A stretch of 33,406 bases of DNA from Acetobacteraceae bacterium (lineage in GTDB: Bacteria; Pseudomonadota; Alphaproteobacteria; Acetobacterales; Acetobacteraceae), in contig DNXO01000069.1 of assembly GCA_003506895.1 (NCBI GenBank), positions 53,450-86,855 of the forward strand, read 5' to 3'. Shown here in pieces: positions 1-8,029 of this stretch; the first letter of the stretch is position 1; each line of letters starts with the position of its first letter. Made by a program: the position numbers and the translations under genes. Under the pieces are notes generated by a model. It was given only the letters and a program-made list of their open reading frames with translations. It was not told the origin of the DNA and did no database searches.

Positions 1-426
1 TTCGTCGGCATGAAGTCGCGCGGGGTGTATGAGACTCCGGGCGGCACGATCCTGCTGGCGGCCCACAGGGCGATCGAGAGCATCACGCTGGATCGTGAGG
101 CCTGTCATTTGAAGGACAGCCTGATGCCGCGTTATGCGGAGCTGATCTACAACGGCTTCTGGTTCAGCCCGGAGCGGCGGATGCTTCAGGCGCTGATCGA
201 CACCAGCCAGCATAGCGTGACCGGCCGGGTGCGGCTGAAGCTTTACAAGGGCAATGTCACCTGCATTGGCCGGGAAAGCCCGAACAGCCTGTATTCGATG
301 AAGGTGGTGACGTTCGAGGATGACCAGGGCGCCTACGATCAGGTGGACGCGCAAGGCTTCATCAAGCTGAACGCGCTGCGGCTGCGCCTGGGCGCAATGG
401 CGGGTCGGCGCGGCGGCGCGCTGTAG
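1..426 (+). CDS. argG: Argininosuccinate synthase, C-terminal 141 residues (5' end outside window)
   Basis: Argininosuccinate synthase joins citrulline and aspartate, using ATP, in the penultimate step of arginine synthesis in the cytoplasm. The frame is open from base 1 (F-V-G-M-K-S-R-G-V-Y-E-T-P-G-G-T) and runs to TAG at 424-426. The visible part matches the family's C-terminal multimerisation region: KSRGVYETPGGTIL, then YNGFWFSPER, then the VTGxVRLKLYKGN stretch and a SLYS motif. The N-terminal ATP-pyrophosphatase domain lies upstream of the window. A G/C-rich hairpin follows the stop. No other arginine-synthesis gene is adjacent, although an argE-like gene lies 6 kb away. Identification is firm; only the 5' end is missing. 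Confidence 0.95.
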   Translation, partial: FVGMKSRGVYETPGGTILLAAHRAIESITLDREACHLKDSLMPRYAELIYNGFWFSPERRMLQALIDTSQHSVTGRVRLKLYKGNVTCIGRESPNSLYSMKVVTFEDDQGAYDQVDAQGFIKLNALRLRLGAMAGRRGGAL

Positions 427-435
427 GATTGGACT

Positions 436-467
436 GACCGGAAGGGGCGGAATCGTTCCTTCTGGTC
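436..467 (+). terminator. Hairpin after argG, possible terminator
   Basis: Ten-base arms (436-445 and 458-467, one G-T pair) enclose a 12-base loop, starting 10 bases after the argG stop. No T tract follows, so intrinsic termination is uncertain. It also lies in the leader of the next gene. Confidence 0.4.
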
Positions 468-512
468 TGACCGATTGGGGTGCATGACGGTTCCAAACCG
501 GAGTCTACGGCC

Positions 513-1142
513 TTGTACATCCCAGCCCATTTCAACGAGCCCCGCACCGACGTCCTTCATGACTTCATCCGTGCGAGCGGCCTCGCCACGCTGGTGTCGA
601 TGACCGCCGACGGCATGATCGCCAGTCATGCACCGTTGATGCTGGACCCGGAGCCCGGACCCTACGGCACATTGATCGGGCACCTCGCGAAGGCCAATCC
701 CCATGCGGGCGCAGCGTTGGACAGCGTGCGGACGCTGGTGATCTTCCAGGGTCCGGACGGCTACATCACGCCGTCCTACTACGCCGCCAAGAAAGAGCAC
801 GGCAAAGTCGTCCCGACCTGGAACTACACCGCGGTCCACGCCTATGGCACGCTGGAGGTCTTTGACGATCCCGACCGGCTGCTGGCGGTGGTGACGCGCC
901 TGACGGACAGGCATGAGGCGTCGCGGGCGAAACCCTGGGCGGTTTCCGACGCACCAGCGGATTTCGTTCACGGCATGCTGCGCGGCATCGTCGGCATCGC
1001 CCTTCCGATCGTTCGGTTGGAGGGCAAAATCAAAATGAGCCAGAACCGCCCGGCGGCCGATATCGCCGGCGTGGTCGAGGGGCTGCGTGAGGACGGGCAG
1101 GACGCTTTGTCGCGTGCCGTCAACCAGGCGGCTGGCAGTTAG
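513..1142 (+). CDS. PaiB-family FMN-binding protein (putative negative regulator)
   Basis: This belongs to the PaiB/FMN-binding split-barrel family. Bacillus PaiB was described as a negative regulator of sporulation and protease genes; the biochemical role elsewhere is unclear. I chose the TTG at 513, which gives the family-typical N-terminus L/M-Y-I-P-A-H-F and 209 residues, a normal family length. A GGAG lies 9 bases upstream (500-503). An in-frame GTG at 480 would add 11 residues that do not resemble the family. Other family features are SHAPLMLDPE, GHLAKANPH, the PSYYAAKKEHGKVVPTWNY stretch (flavin-binding region), and a C-terminal KMSQNRP. It is probably transcribed alone, and converges with the SDR gene. 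Confidence 0.85.
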   Translation: MYIPAHFNEPRTDVLHDFIRASGLATLVSMTADGMIASHAPLMLDPEPGPYGTLIGHLAKANPHAGAALDSVRTLVIFQGPDGYITPSYYAAKKEHGKVVPTWNYTAVHAYGTLEVFDDPDRLLAVVTRLTDRHEASRAKPWAVSDAPADFVHGMLRGIVGIALPIVRLEGKIKMSQNRPAADIAGVVEGLREDGQDALSRAVNQAAGS

Positions 1143-1222
1143 CAGGACACCCGCCACGGCGGACAAAGCAGGTGTGGAAAGAACGGCGCGACGACTGCTG
1201 GAGCCGCCGCGCCCGCAACATT

Positions 1223-2005
1223 TCAGGTGCTCGACGAATTGAACGCACCGCCGTCCAGCAGCAGATTCTGCCCGACGATGTAGCCGATCTTCGCGGAACA
1301 CAGGAACGCGCACGCATCGCCGAATTCGGCGGGGTCGCCCGCTCGGCCGGCCGGATTGGTGGACAGACGCTCTGCCACGATCTCATCCACCGGGCGGTTG
1401 CTCTTGCGGGCCGCTTCCTGAAACCCGCCGCGCAGACGGTCGGTCAGGAACGGGCCGGGCAGGATGTTGTTGATGACGACGTTATGCTTCGCGACCTGAC
1501 GGGCCAGGCCCGCGACGAAGCCGGTCAGGCCGGCACGGGCGCCGTTGCTCATGCCCAATTCGGGAATCGGCGACTTCACGGAACCGGAGGTGATGTTGAC
1601 GATGCGGCCGAACTGGCGACCGATCATGCCGTCGATCACCGACTTGATCAGGAAGATCGGCGCCAACATGTTGGCATCCACCGCCTTGATCCACATGTCG
1701 CGGTCCCATTCACGGAAATCGCCGCGCGGCGGGCCGCCATTGTTGTTCACCAGGATGTCCGGGTTCGGGCAGGCGGCCAGGGTGGCGGCGCGGCCTTCCT
1801 CCGACGTGATGTCCCCGGCGACGGCGGTGACTTTCGCCCCGGTCAGTTGGCGGATTTCGGCGGCGGTCGCTTCCAGCGTCTCGGCGGTGCGGGCGGTGAT
1901 GACGAGTTCGACGCCCTCACGCGCCAGCGACATCGCGCAGGCCTTGCCGAGGCCTTTGCTGGCGGCGCAAACGATGGCTTTCTTGCCCTGTAGTCCCAAA
2001 TCCAT
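1223..2005 (-). CDS. SDR-fold oxidoreductase-like protein lacking the YxxxK active site
   Basis: A 260-residue Rossmann-fold protein of the short-chain dehydrogenase family, resembling 3-oxoacyl-ACP reductases. The cofactor loop is A-S-K-G-L-G (residues 15-20) instead of TGxxxGxG. NNNGG (87-91) replaces NNAG. Ser140 of the catalytic set is present, but the position of the catalytic Tyr is Ser153 and that of Lys is Arg157 (SNGAR). This fits a known divergent subgroup (BKR_like_SDR_like) that departs from the normal tetrad. GGAGG lies 8 bases before ATG. It lies 67 bases downstream of trmJ and could be the last gene of a cysS-trmJ-SDR transcript. Substrate unknown; it may not be a standard dehydrogenase. 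Confidence 0.85.
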   Translation of the reverse strand: MDLGLQGKKAIVCAASKGLGKACAMSLAREGVELVITARTAETLEATAAEIRQLTGAKVTAVAGDITSEEGRAATLAACPNPDILVNNNGGPPRGDFREWDRDMWIKAVDANMLAPIFLIKSVIDGMIGRQFGRIVNITSGSVKSPIPELGMSNGARAGLTGFVAGLARQVAKHNVVINNILPGPFLTDRLRGGFQEAARKSNRPVDEIVAERLSTNPAGRAGDPAEFGDACAFLCSAKIGYIVGQNLLLDGGAFNSSST

Positions 2006-2072
2006 TGATCGTTCCTCCTAGTGGATGGGAACGGTTCTATCAGCGGGAATCAGGATCGCCTACTGCCCACGC

Positions 2073-2873
2073 CTACCGGGGCTCGGTTTCTGTTTCCATC
2101 CGCCCACGTTGACGCCGGCCGATCGCCAGTTCGGTCACCACGCCATGCAGGGTCCGCAATTCCTGGTCGGTTACCTCGCCACGCTGGAACAGATGCCGGA
2201 TGTTCCGCACCATCCCGGGCCGCTTGGGCAGGTTGCGCAGGAAGCCGCAGGCGTCGAGTTGATCGACCAGATGGGTCAGGAAATTGTCCAGCTTGCCCTT
2301 GGTGGCCACCTGCGACTCATTCGTCATCAGGCTGCGCGGCGGGGTGTCGTCCTCGGCCGTCCACCACTCATAGGCCATGACCATCACCGCCTGGGCGAGG
2401 TTCAACGACATGAATGCCGGGTTCAGCGGATAGCGGATCAGCGCATCCGCCTCGGCCATATCGTCGTTGTCCAGGCCGGCGCGTTCGGGACCAAACAAAA
2501 GGCCGGCGCGCAGCCCGCGGTTGGTGATCTCCCGCAGTTCGGCAGCGGCGCCCCTGGCGGTCAGGACCGGCTTTACGATGTGGCGCGGGCGCGGGCAGGT
2601 GGCGAAGACATGGTGCAGGTCAGCCACGGCGTCGGCCACGGTTTCATGCACCGTCGCGTTGTCCAGGATGCGATCGGCGCCGGAGGCCATGCGCCAGGCT
2701 TTTTCCTGCGGCCAGCCGTCGCGGGGCGCGACGAGGCGCATGTGAAACAGTCCGCCGTTGGCCATCGCCCGAGCGCAGGCACCGACGTTATCGGCCAGTT
2801 GCGGACGAACCAGGATGACAACCGGGCTGTTGCCGATCGGATGCAGGTCGGCGCCGCCGTCGCGTCCGGTCAT
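2073..2873 (-). CDS. trmJ: TrmJ-like SpoU-class RNA 2'-O-methyltransferase
   Basis: A SPOUT-fold AdoMet-dependent methyltransferase; TrmJ methylates the 2'-OH of residue 32 in the tRNA anticodon loop. The three SpoU motifs are clear: RPQLADNVGACARAM near the N-terminus, LLFGPERAGLDNDD in the middle, and PLNPAFMSLNLAQAVMVMAYE, which completes the knotted AdoMet site. A C-terminal helical extension of about 90 residues is typical of TrmJ. The ATG at 2873 shares one base with the cysS stop (TGATG), suggesting translational coupling. It gives 266 residues. An in-frame TTG at 2891 would add six residues and is less likely. Assignment to TrmJ rather than another SpoU paralogue rests on length and motif similarity only. 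Confidence 0.88.
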   Translation of the reverse strand: MTGRDGGADLHPIGNSPVVILVRPQLADNVGACARAMANGGLFHMRLVAPRDGWPQEKAWRMASGADRILDNATVHETVADAVADLHHVFATCPRPRHIVKPVLTARGAAAELREITNRGLRAGLLFGPERAGLDNDDMAEADALIRYPLNPAFMSLNLAQAVMVMAYEWWTAEDDTPPRSLMTNESQVATKGKLDNFLTHLVDQLDACGFLRNLPKRPGMVRNIRHLFQRGEVTDQELRTLHGVVTELAIGRRQRGRMETETEPR

Positions 2874-4222
2874 CAGGTCGTCCGCCGCCAAGTGGTGCCT
2901 TTTGGGCCGTCCTCCAGCAGGATTCCCTTAGCCGCCAATTCGTTGCGGATCACGTCGGCACGGGCGAAGTCCCGGGCTTTGCGTGCGGCGAGGCGGTCGG
3001 CGATGGCGGCGTCGATCTCGGCGGAGTCATCCGCGTCGCCGCGGAACCAGGCTTCCGGGGATCGCTGCAAGATACCAAGAACCGCACCCGCCGCGCGCAG
3101 GCCGGAGGCAGCCGCCCGGTCGCCGGTCATCGCCGCGTCGGCCAGGGCGTGCATCGCGGAAATCGCCAGCGGGGTGTTGATGTCGTCGCACAGGGCGTCC
3201 AGCACCGGGGCCGGAAGGTCGCCGGCCGGCGCGTCCTGTGCCTGCTCCAAAGCGCGGTAGAAACGGTCCAGTTCGCGCTTCGCCTCGGCCAGCCCTTGGT
3301 CGGAGAAATCCAACAGCGACCGGTAATGCGTGCGCAGCAGCAGCAGACGGATCGCCTCGCCGGGGGCTTTCGCCAGGATGTCGCGCACGGTGAAGAAGTT
3401 GCCCAGGCTCTTGGACATCTTCTCGCCGTTCACCTGCAACATGCCATTGTGCATCCATGTGCGGGCGAAGCGGCTGCCGGGGAAGGCGCACAGGCTTTGC
3501 GCCATCTCGTTTTCGTGGTGCGGGAAAATCAGGTCGCTGCCGCCGCCATGGATGTCGAACGTCTCGCCAAGGTATTTCCACGACATGGCGGAGCATTCGA
3601 TGTGCCAGCCGGGGCGGCCATAGCCCCAAGGGCTGTCCCAACCCGGCAGGTCGCCGGTCGAGGGCTTCCAAAGCACGAAATCGCCGGCGTCGCGCTTATA
3701 CGGGGCGACATCGACGCGGGCGCCGGCCAGCAGTTCGTCCTGGCTTCGGCCGGAAAGCTTGCCATAGCTGGGATCGGAGGACACGGCGAACAACACATGG
3801 CCCTCGGCGGCATAGGCGTGGCCGGAGGCAATGAGGCGCTGGATGATCATGATCATCTCGGCGATGTGGGCGGTGGCGCGTGGTTCTTCGTCGGGCGGCA
3901 GCGCACCAAGCGCTTCCATGTCGGCATGGAAGTCGGCGGTGGTGCGGGCGGTGATGGCGCTGATCGGCTCGCCTGATTCGCGGGCGCGCGCGTTGATCTT
4001 GTCATCCACGTCCGTGATGTTCCGGACGTAGGTCACGCGTGGATAAAGGTGCCGCAGCAGGCGGGCGACGACGTCATAGACGACGACCGGGCGGGCGTTG
4101 CCGAGATGCGCGAGGTCATAGACCGTGGGTCCGCACACATACATGCGGATGTTGGCCGGATCGGCTGGTTCGAACCGCTCCTTACGGCGTGTCAGGCTGT
4201 TGTGCAGGTAAAGGTCTGGCAT
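2873..4222 (-). CDS. cysS: Cysteinyl-tRNA synthetase
   Basis: Class Ia synthetase that charges tRNA-Cys in the cytoplasm. Starting from MPDLYLHN (ATG at 4222) it has 449 residues, close to the usual 460. Visible motifs are the HIGH-type HLGN at 39-42, KMSKS at 268-272, and the zinc ligands Cys30, Cys210, His235 and Glu239 (C-G-P-T, W-H-I-E-C, P-H-H-E-N-E). The C-terminal part carries the KARDFARAD-xIR-xELAAKGI signature. An ATG at 4234 would add MDRT. The frame stays open further upstream to 4468, but that stretch is unlike the family and would overlap the divergent Nramp gene. The stop overlaps the trmJ start. This is an essential housekeeping gene. Confidence 0.96.
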   Translation of the reverse strand: MPDLYLHNSLTRRKERFEPADPANIRMYVCGPTVYDLAHLGNARPVVVYDVVARLLRHLYPRVTYVRNITDVDDKINARARESGEPISAITARTTADFHADMEALGALPPDEEPRATAHIAEMIMIIQRLIASGHAYAAEGHVLFAVSSDPSYGKLSGRSQDELLAGARVDVAPYKRDAGDFVLWKPSTGDLPGWDSPWGYGRPGWHIECSAMSWKYLGETFDIHGGGSDLIFPHHENEMAQSLCAFPGSRFARTWMHNGMLQVNGEKMSKSLGNFFTVRDILAKAPGEAIRLLLLRTHYRSLLDFSDQGLAEAKRELDRFYRALEQAQDAPAGDLPAPVLDALCDDINTPLAISAMHALADAAMTGDRAAASGLRAAGAVLGILQRSPEAWFRGDADDSAEIDAAIADRLAARKARDFARADVIRNELAAKGILLEDGPKGTTWRRTT

Positions 4223-4283
4223 CGTGCGGTCCATTGTCGGCGGCGTGCTTTGTCCGCGAAAGCCGGCGGTAACGCAACGCGAT

Positions 4284-4312
4284 TTGACTCGTGTGGTCTG
4301 GGGCGGTAGCCA
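4284..4312 (+). promoter_or_regulatory. Possible sigma-70-type promoter for the Nramp-like gene
   Basis: TTGACT at 4284-4289, a 17-base spacer, then TAGCCA at 4307-4312, about 30 bases before the chosen ATG. The -35 is good and the -10 is weak. It lies in the divergent cysS/Nramp gap. Confidence 0.3.
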
Positions 4313-4340
4313 CGGGGTTTGTGTTGAGAATGACTCGCAG

Positions 4341-5603
4341 ATGCCGCTGAAGACATTGACGCCCGAAGCTACCCAGAAGACGGCTACCCGTTTGCGGCGT
4401 TTCCTGGCGGTTTTCGGACCTGGATTGGTCGTGATGCTGGCGGATACCGACGTCGGCAGCGTGATCACCGCCGGGCAGAGCGGGGTGCAATGGGGCTACC
4501 GCCTGTTGCTGCTGCAAGTGGTCCTGGTGCCGATCCTGTTCATGGTGCAGGAACTGACGGTGCGCCTGGCGATCTTCACCGGCCGGGGTCATGGTGAGTT
4601 GATCCGGGATACGTTCGGGCCAGTCTGGGCCTGGGTGTCGGCGATCGGCCTGGGTGTCGCCTGCGTCGGGGCGCTGTTGACCGAATTCTCTGGCGTGGCC
4701 GGGGTCGGGGAACTGTACGGGGTGCCCCGATATGCATCGCTGGCTGTGGCCGCCATCGCGTTGCTGATCGTGGTGGTGACCGGCTCGTATCGCCGGGTGG
4801 AGCGGGTGGCGATCGCCGTGGGGTTGTTCGAGCTGGCGTTCTTTTTCGTCGCCTGGGCGGCGCATCCGTCGATGGCCGATCTGCTGCGGGGGGCGGCGGA
4901 TATTCCTTACCGGAACCCCGATTACCTGTATCTGTCGGCGGCGAATATCGGGGCGGTGGTGATGCCGTGGATGGTGTTCTACCAGCAGTCCGCGGTGGCC
5001 GATAAGCGGCTGCGGCCGGAGCATCTTTCGGCGGCGCGCTGGGATACCGCAATCGGGGCGCTGATCACGCAGTTGATCATGGCGGCAGTGCTGATCGCCT
5101 GCGCCGCGACCATCGGGCGTGGCAACCCCAATGCGACCCTGGCAACGGTTGGCGACATGGCACAGGCGCTGACTCCGTTCCTGGGATCCGAGATGGGAAA
5201 CCTAGTGTTTGGGCTGGGCGTGCTGGGCGCTGGCATGGTGGCAGCGATCGTCGTGTCGCTCGCGTTCGCCTGGGGTTTGGGTGAGGTGACCGGTTACCGC
5301 CGGTCACTGGAGCTGCACCCGTTCGAGGCACACTGGTTTTACGGCGTCTATGCGATCTGCGTGGTGTTCGGTGCGGTGGTCGTGGCGGTCTGGCCGAATC
5401 TGGTGTCGCTGAACGTCGCGGTGCAGGTGATGAACGCGTTCATGCTGCCGGTGGTGCTGGGATTCCTGATCGCGCTGGCGGTCAAGGCGCTGCCGCGCGC
5501 ACACCGGCTGAAGGGGGCCTATCTCTGGCTTGTGGCTGTGGTCGCGGCGGCCACCTGTGCGCTGGGCGTGTTTGGCGGGCTGTCGGGGGCGGGTTTGGTG
5601 TGA
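4341..5603 (+). CDS. Nramp-family divalent-metal transporter, variant metal site
   Basis: A polytopic inner-membrane protein of 420 residues with about 11 hydrophobic segments, of the Nramp (SLC11) fold. Canonical members import Mn2+ or Fe2+ with protons. The TM1 motif DPGN reads D-V-G-S here (residues 37-40, inside LADTDVGSVITAGQSG). The TM6 motif MPH reads MPW (208-210). So the metal-binding Asp and Met are kept, while Asn and His are replaced. This resembles a divergent Nramp-related clade, and the metal specificity cannot be inferred. I took ATG 4341: the longer open frame from 4224 overlaps the cysS start and adds no membrane-like sequence. It is divergent from cysS and ends 7 bases from the convergent AstE-like gene. 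Confidence 0.85.
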   Translation: MPLKTLTPEATQKTATRLRRFLAVFGPGLVVMLADTDVGSVITAGQSGVQWGYRLLLLQVVLVPILFMVQELTVRLAIFTGRGHGELIRDTFGPVWAWVSAIGLGVACVGALLTEFSGVAGVGELYGVPRYASLAVAAIALLIVVVTGSYRRVERVAIAVGLFELAFFFVAWAAHPSMADLLRGAADIPYRNPDYLYLSAANIGAVVMPWMVFYQQSAVADKRLRPEHLSAARWDTAIGALITQLIMAAVLIACAATIGRGNPNATLATVGDMAQALTPFLGSEMGNLVFGLGVLGAGMVAAIVVSLAFAWGLGEVTGYRRSLELHPFEAHWFYGVYAICVVFGAVVVAVWPNLVSLNVAVQVMNAFMLPVVLGFLIALAVKALPRAHRLKGAYLWLVAVVAAATCALGVFGGLSGAGLV

Positions 5604-5610
5604 CGAAAGA

Positions 5611-6582
5611 TCAGCAGGGATCGAACCGCCCCAGTCGCACCGCCGTGTGTCCCCGGCTCGGCCGCAGGCTGGGCATAACCAACAGGCAGTTGTCGTGTGG
5701 CGTGCGGATCTCGGTTTCCCCGTCCATCGCGATCAGCGTGTCGCGGTGGGGGATGATGTCGCCGCCGCGGTAGGTCTGCACAAACGCAAAGCTGGAGGTC
5801 ATGGCCGTGACCGCCGTCGTGACTGTCGCGATGCGGGGCGTCGGTTTCAGCGGTTTCGGCGGCAACGGGGCGTCGGCGGCAACGAGGTCCAGGTGCCTCA
5901 GCAGCCCTGCCACGCTGGCCATCATCGTATCCACGGTTGACTGCTCCCAGTGCTGACCGGCCTCCACCAGGCAGGCTGCAAAAGGCGTCTGGGTGTTGGA
6001 AAAGCGTGGAAAGTCGATCAGGCGCCGGCCGTTGGCGTGGCCGTGGTCGGCGACGACCAACGAAGGCACGCCAATCGCCTTGGCCAGTTCGCGGCCCTTG
6101 GCGGGGACTCCGCTCAGGATCAGCGCCTCGGAGGCCCAAAGCATGGAATGCAGGTCCAACAGCACATCGACGGTATTGGCGAAGGGACGGACTTCCCGCG
6201 CCCGGTCCAGTTCGATCGAATGCCGCGGCCCGTTCAGGATCGTATCGTCCCAGACCCGATTCATATCCTCATCAATGAAGCGCGACGCGGTTGGGCGTTG
6301 CGGATCGAATCGTCCGAATGCCGTCAGATTTAGGAACCCAAATGACAATTTTCCCCGAACCGGCCGCAGGCCGGCCCGAAGCAGACGGTCCAGCACGATC
6401 GCGCCGGCCAGTTCATTGCCATGCATTAACGAAAACAGTGCGACGTGAGGGCCAGGCTTACCAGAATCGCGTGTCGTGATTCCGGTAATGCCGGTATTGC
6501 CCTCCAGCCATGGTGTAATATCCGGGGCCGACAGACGCACCTTGAACTCAGGCAACGGGAGCGGCGAGGGAAACGGGCCCAT
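5611..6582 (-). CDS. AstE/aspartoacylase-family zinc amidohydrolase
   Basis: A 323-residue M14-like zinc carboxypeptidase-fold protein of the succinylglutamate desuccinylase/aspartoacylase family, which removes acyl groups from N-acyl amino acids. Visible zinc ligands are His54 and Glu57 (MHGNELAG) and His145 (LLDLHSM). DMNRVW at 106-111 supplies the substrate-binding Asn and Arg. Glu208 (VEAGQH) is the expected general base. The C-terminal beta domain, about residues 245-323, is present. The ATG at 6582 lies 8 bases after the argE-like stop, so the two are probably co-transcribed. The true acyl group (succinyl, acetyl or other) is not determinable. The other ast genes for arginine catabolism are not nearby, so AstE itself is unlikely. 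Confidence 0.85.
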   Translation of the reverse strand: MGPFPSPLPLPEFKVRLSAPDITPWLEGNTGITGITTRDSGKPGPHVALFSLMHGNELAGAIVLDRLLRAGLRPVRGKLSFGFLNLTAFGRFDPQRPTASRFIDEDMNRVWDDTILNGPRHSIELDRAREVRPFANTVDVLLDLHSMLWASEALILSGVPAKGRELAKAIGVPSLVVADHGHANGRRLIDFPRFSNTQTPFAACLVEAGQHWEQSTVDTMMASVAGLLRHLDLVAADAPLPPKPLKPTPRIATVTTAVTAMTSSFAFVQTYRGGDIIPHRDTLIAMDGETEIRTPHDNCLLVMPSLRPSRGHTAVRLGRFDPC

Positions 6583-6590
6583 CGTGTTAC

Positions 6591-7769
6591 CTAAATGAGC
6601 AGCCGGTCGGCGATGCGCCGGATGAATCGGTCGCACGATTCCAGCTCGGTTTCCTCGATCCACTCGTCCGGCTGGTGCGCCTGGGCAATATGTCCCGGCC
6701 CGCAGATGATGGTCGGTATGCCAGCTTCCTGAAAGAAGCCACCCTCGGTGCCATAGGCGACCTTGCCGGTGGTGTTGGAGCCGGTGATCTGCTTTACGAC
6801 GCTGGTCAGATCGTGGTCCGCCGGTAATGCCATGCCGGGCATTTCCAGTTCGATCTGGTAAGTGAAGCCGCAGGATGGATGAACGGCCTTCATCGCCGGT
6901 TCGATAGTCTCGGCGATCCAGGTGCGCATGGTGTCCAGGTAGCGATACGGTGAATCCCCGGGTATGGGGCGCCATTCCATGGTGAACGCCGCATGTTCGG
7001 GCACGATGTTGAGGATCGTGCCACCCTGAACGGTGCCGACATGAATCGTGGTGTGCGGCGGATCGAACCCGTCCTCGAACGGCCCTTCGGCTTGCAGACG
7101 GCGGGCCTCGCGCGCTACCCAGGCGATTGCCTCGCCGGCGGCCTGGACCGCGTTGACCGCCTTGGCCGGTTCGCTGGAGTGGCCAGGAAGGCCACGAACC
7201 GTGACATTGAGGTTCATTTTGCCCTTGTGCGCCAGGATCGGCTTCATGCCGGAGGGTTCGCCGACCACGCACAGTTCGGGGCGCAATCCGGACTCGCCCA
7301 TATCCTGGATCAGACGCTGGACGCCGTGGCAGCCGACTTCCTCGTCGTAGCTGATGAACAGGTGCAGCGGCCGGGCAAACGGGCGCGCCTGAAAGTCCGG
7401 AACGGCGGACAGGCAGGCGGCCACGAAGCCCTTCATGTCGCAACTGCCGCGCGCGAACAGTTTGCCGTCGCGTTTGCGCAGGGAGAACGGGTTGCCGGTC
7501 CAGGCTTGGCCATCGACCGGGACTGTGTCCACATGGCCGCTGAGGGCCAGGCCGCCCGCCTGCTGGGGGCCGATGATCGCGTGCAGGTTGGCTTTCTCGC
7601 CGGACGGATCGGTGCTGACGCGGTAGCGCACCCCAAATCCGTCGAGGTATTCGCGAATGAAGCCGATCAAGCCGAGGTTGGAGTTGCGGCTGGGGGGGTC
7701 GAAGGACACCAGCCGCTCTAGAATCTCGGTGGTCGTCATCTTTTTGGCTGTGGGTCGGATGGAATTCAT
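6591..7769 (-). CDS. argE: Acetylornithine deacetylase (M20A family)
   Basis: Cytoplasmic di-zinc hydrolase that releases acetate from N-acetylornithine; related M20 enzymes act on other N-acyl amino acids. It has 392 residues, normal for ArgE. Metal and catalytic residues are visible in order: His79 and Asp81 (SGHVDTVP), Asp111 (SCDMKGF), Glu143-Glu144 (YDEEVGC), Glu171 (VGEPS) and His365 (AQAHQPDE). The dimerisation lid domain lies between about 180 and 300. ATG 7769 is used; ATG at 7739 (MTTTEILERL) is possible and neither has a strong ribosome site. It is the first gene of a pair with the AstE-like deacylase. Because argE-like genes are common paralogues, a catabolic role on another N-acyl amino acid is an alternative. 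Confidence 0.88.
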   Translation of the reverse strand: MNSIRPTAKKMTTTEILERLVSFDPPSRNSNLGLIGFIREYLDGFGVRYRVSTDPSGEKANLHAIIGPQQAGGLALSGHVDTVPVDGQAWTGNPFSLRKRDGKLFARGSCDMKGFVAACLSAVPDFQARPFARPLHLFISYDEEVGCHGVQRLIQDMGESGLRPELCVVGEPSGMKPILAHKGKMNLNVTVRGLPGHSSEPAKAVNAVQAAGEAIAWVAREARRLQAEGPFEDGFDPPHTTIHVGTVQGGTILNIVPEHAAFTMEWRPIPGDSPYRYLDTMRTWIAETIEPAMKAVHPSCGFTYQIELEMPGMALPADHDLTSVVKQITGSNTTGKVAYGTEGGFFQEAGIPTIICGPGHIAQAHQPDEWIEETELESCDRFIRRIADRLLI

Positions 7770-7845
7770 AGGATCACTCTATACGGCTGTACGCGGTCGG
7801 CAACCGATGGCACGGGATTGGACCGCCGTGAAGGAGGCGGTAAAC

Positions 7846-7887
7846 CCGATTCCAATCGGTTAGGGTTGTCCTCACATTTAGGTGAGG
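7846..7887. repeat. Two adjacent inverted repeats in the argE/MBL divergent gap
   Basis: CCGATT-CC-AATCGG at 7846-7859 is a perfect dyad, and CCTCAC-N6-GTGAGG at 7870-7887 is another. They lie between the argE-like gene and the MBL gene, 140-180 bases before the MBL start. Either could be an operator; no regulator gene is adjacent. Confidence 0.4.
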
Positions 7888-8029
7888 TTGGGTGGGCGTT
7901 AAGTGCATGTCCGGCTGATGCCGCTCCCTTTCGTCTCTGGCGTTACTGGCCTCGAGCCAGCCCTGGTTTGTATGAATGCGGCTTCACCGCTAACATCGGC
8001 CGCTAAGATAAAGCTCGGGAGGAATCAGC

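Noticed and set aside
1185..1213. Possible terminator between PaiB and the SDR gene
   Set aside because: Only 6-base arms around a 17-base loop and no T tract; too weak to list.
339..1313. 324-residue open frame opposite the PaiB-like gene
   Set aside because: It is antisense to PaiB, has no family resemblance and is rich in Arg/His/Gly runs typical of shadow frames in GC-rich DNA.
5611..7443. Single 610-residue frame covering the AstE-like and part of the argE gene
   Set aside because: Only the last 323 residues resemble a protein family; the first part is an alternative frame of argE. The true start is ATG 6582.
7808..7822. Sigma-54-like TGGCAC upstream of the MBL gene
   Set aside because: The downstream element lacks TTGC at the required spacing; the position of the invariant GC reads GA.
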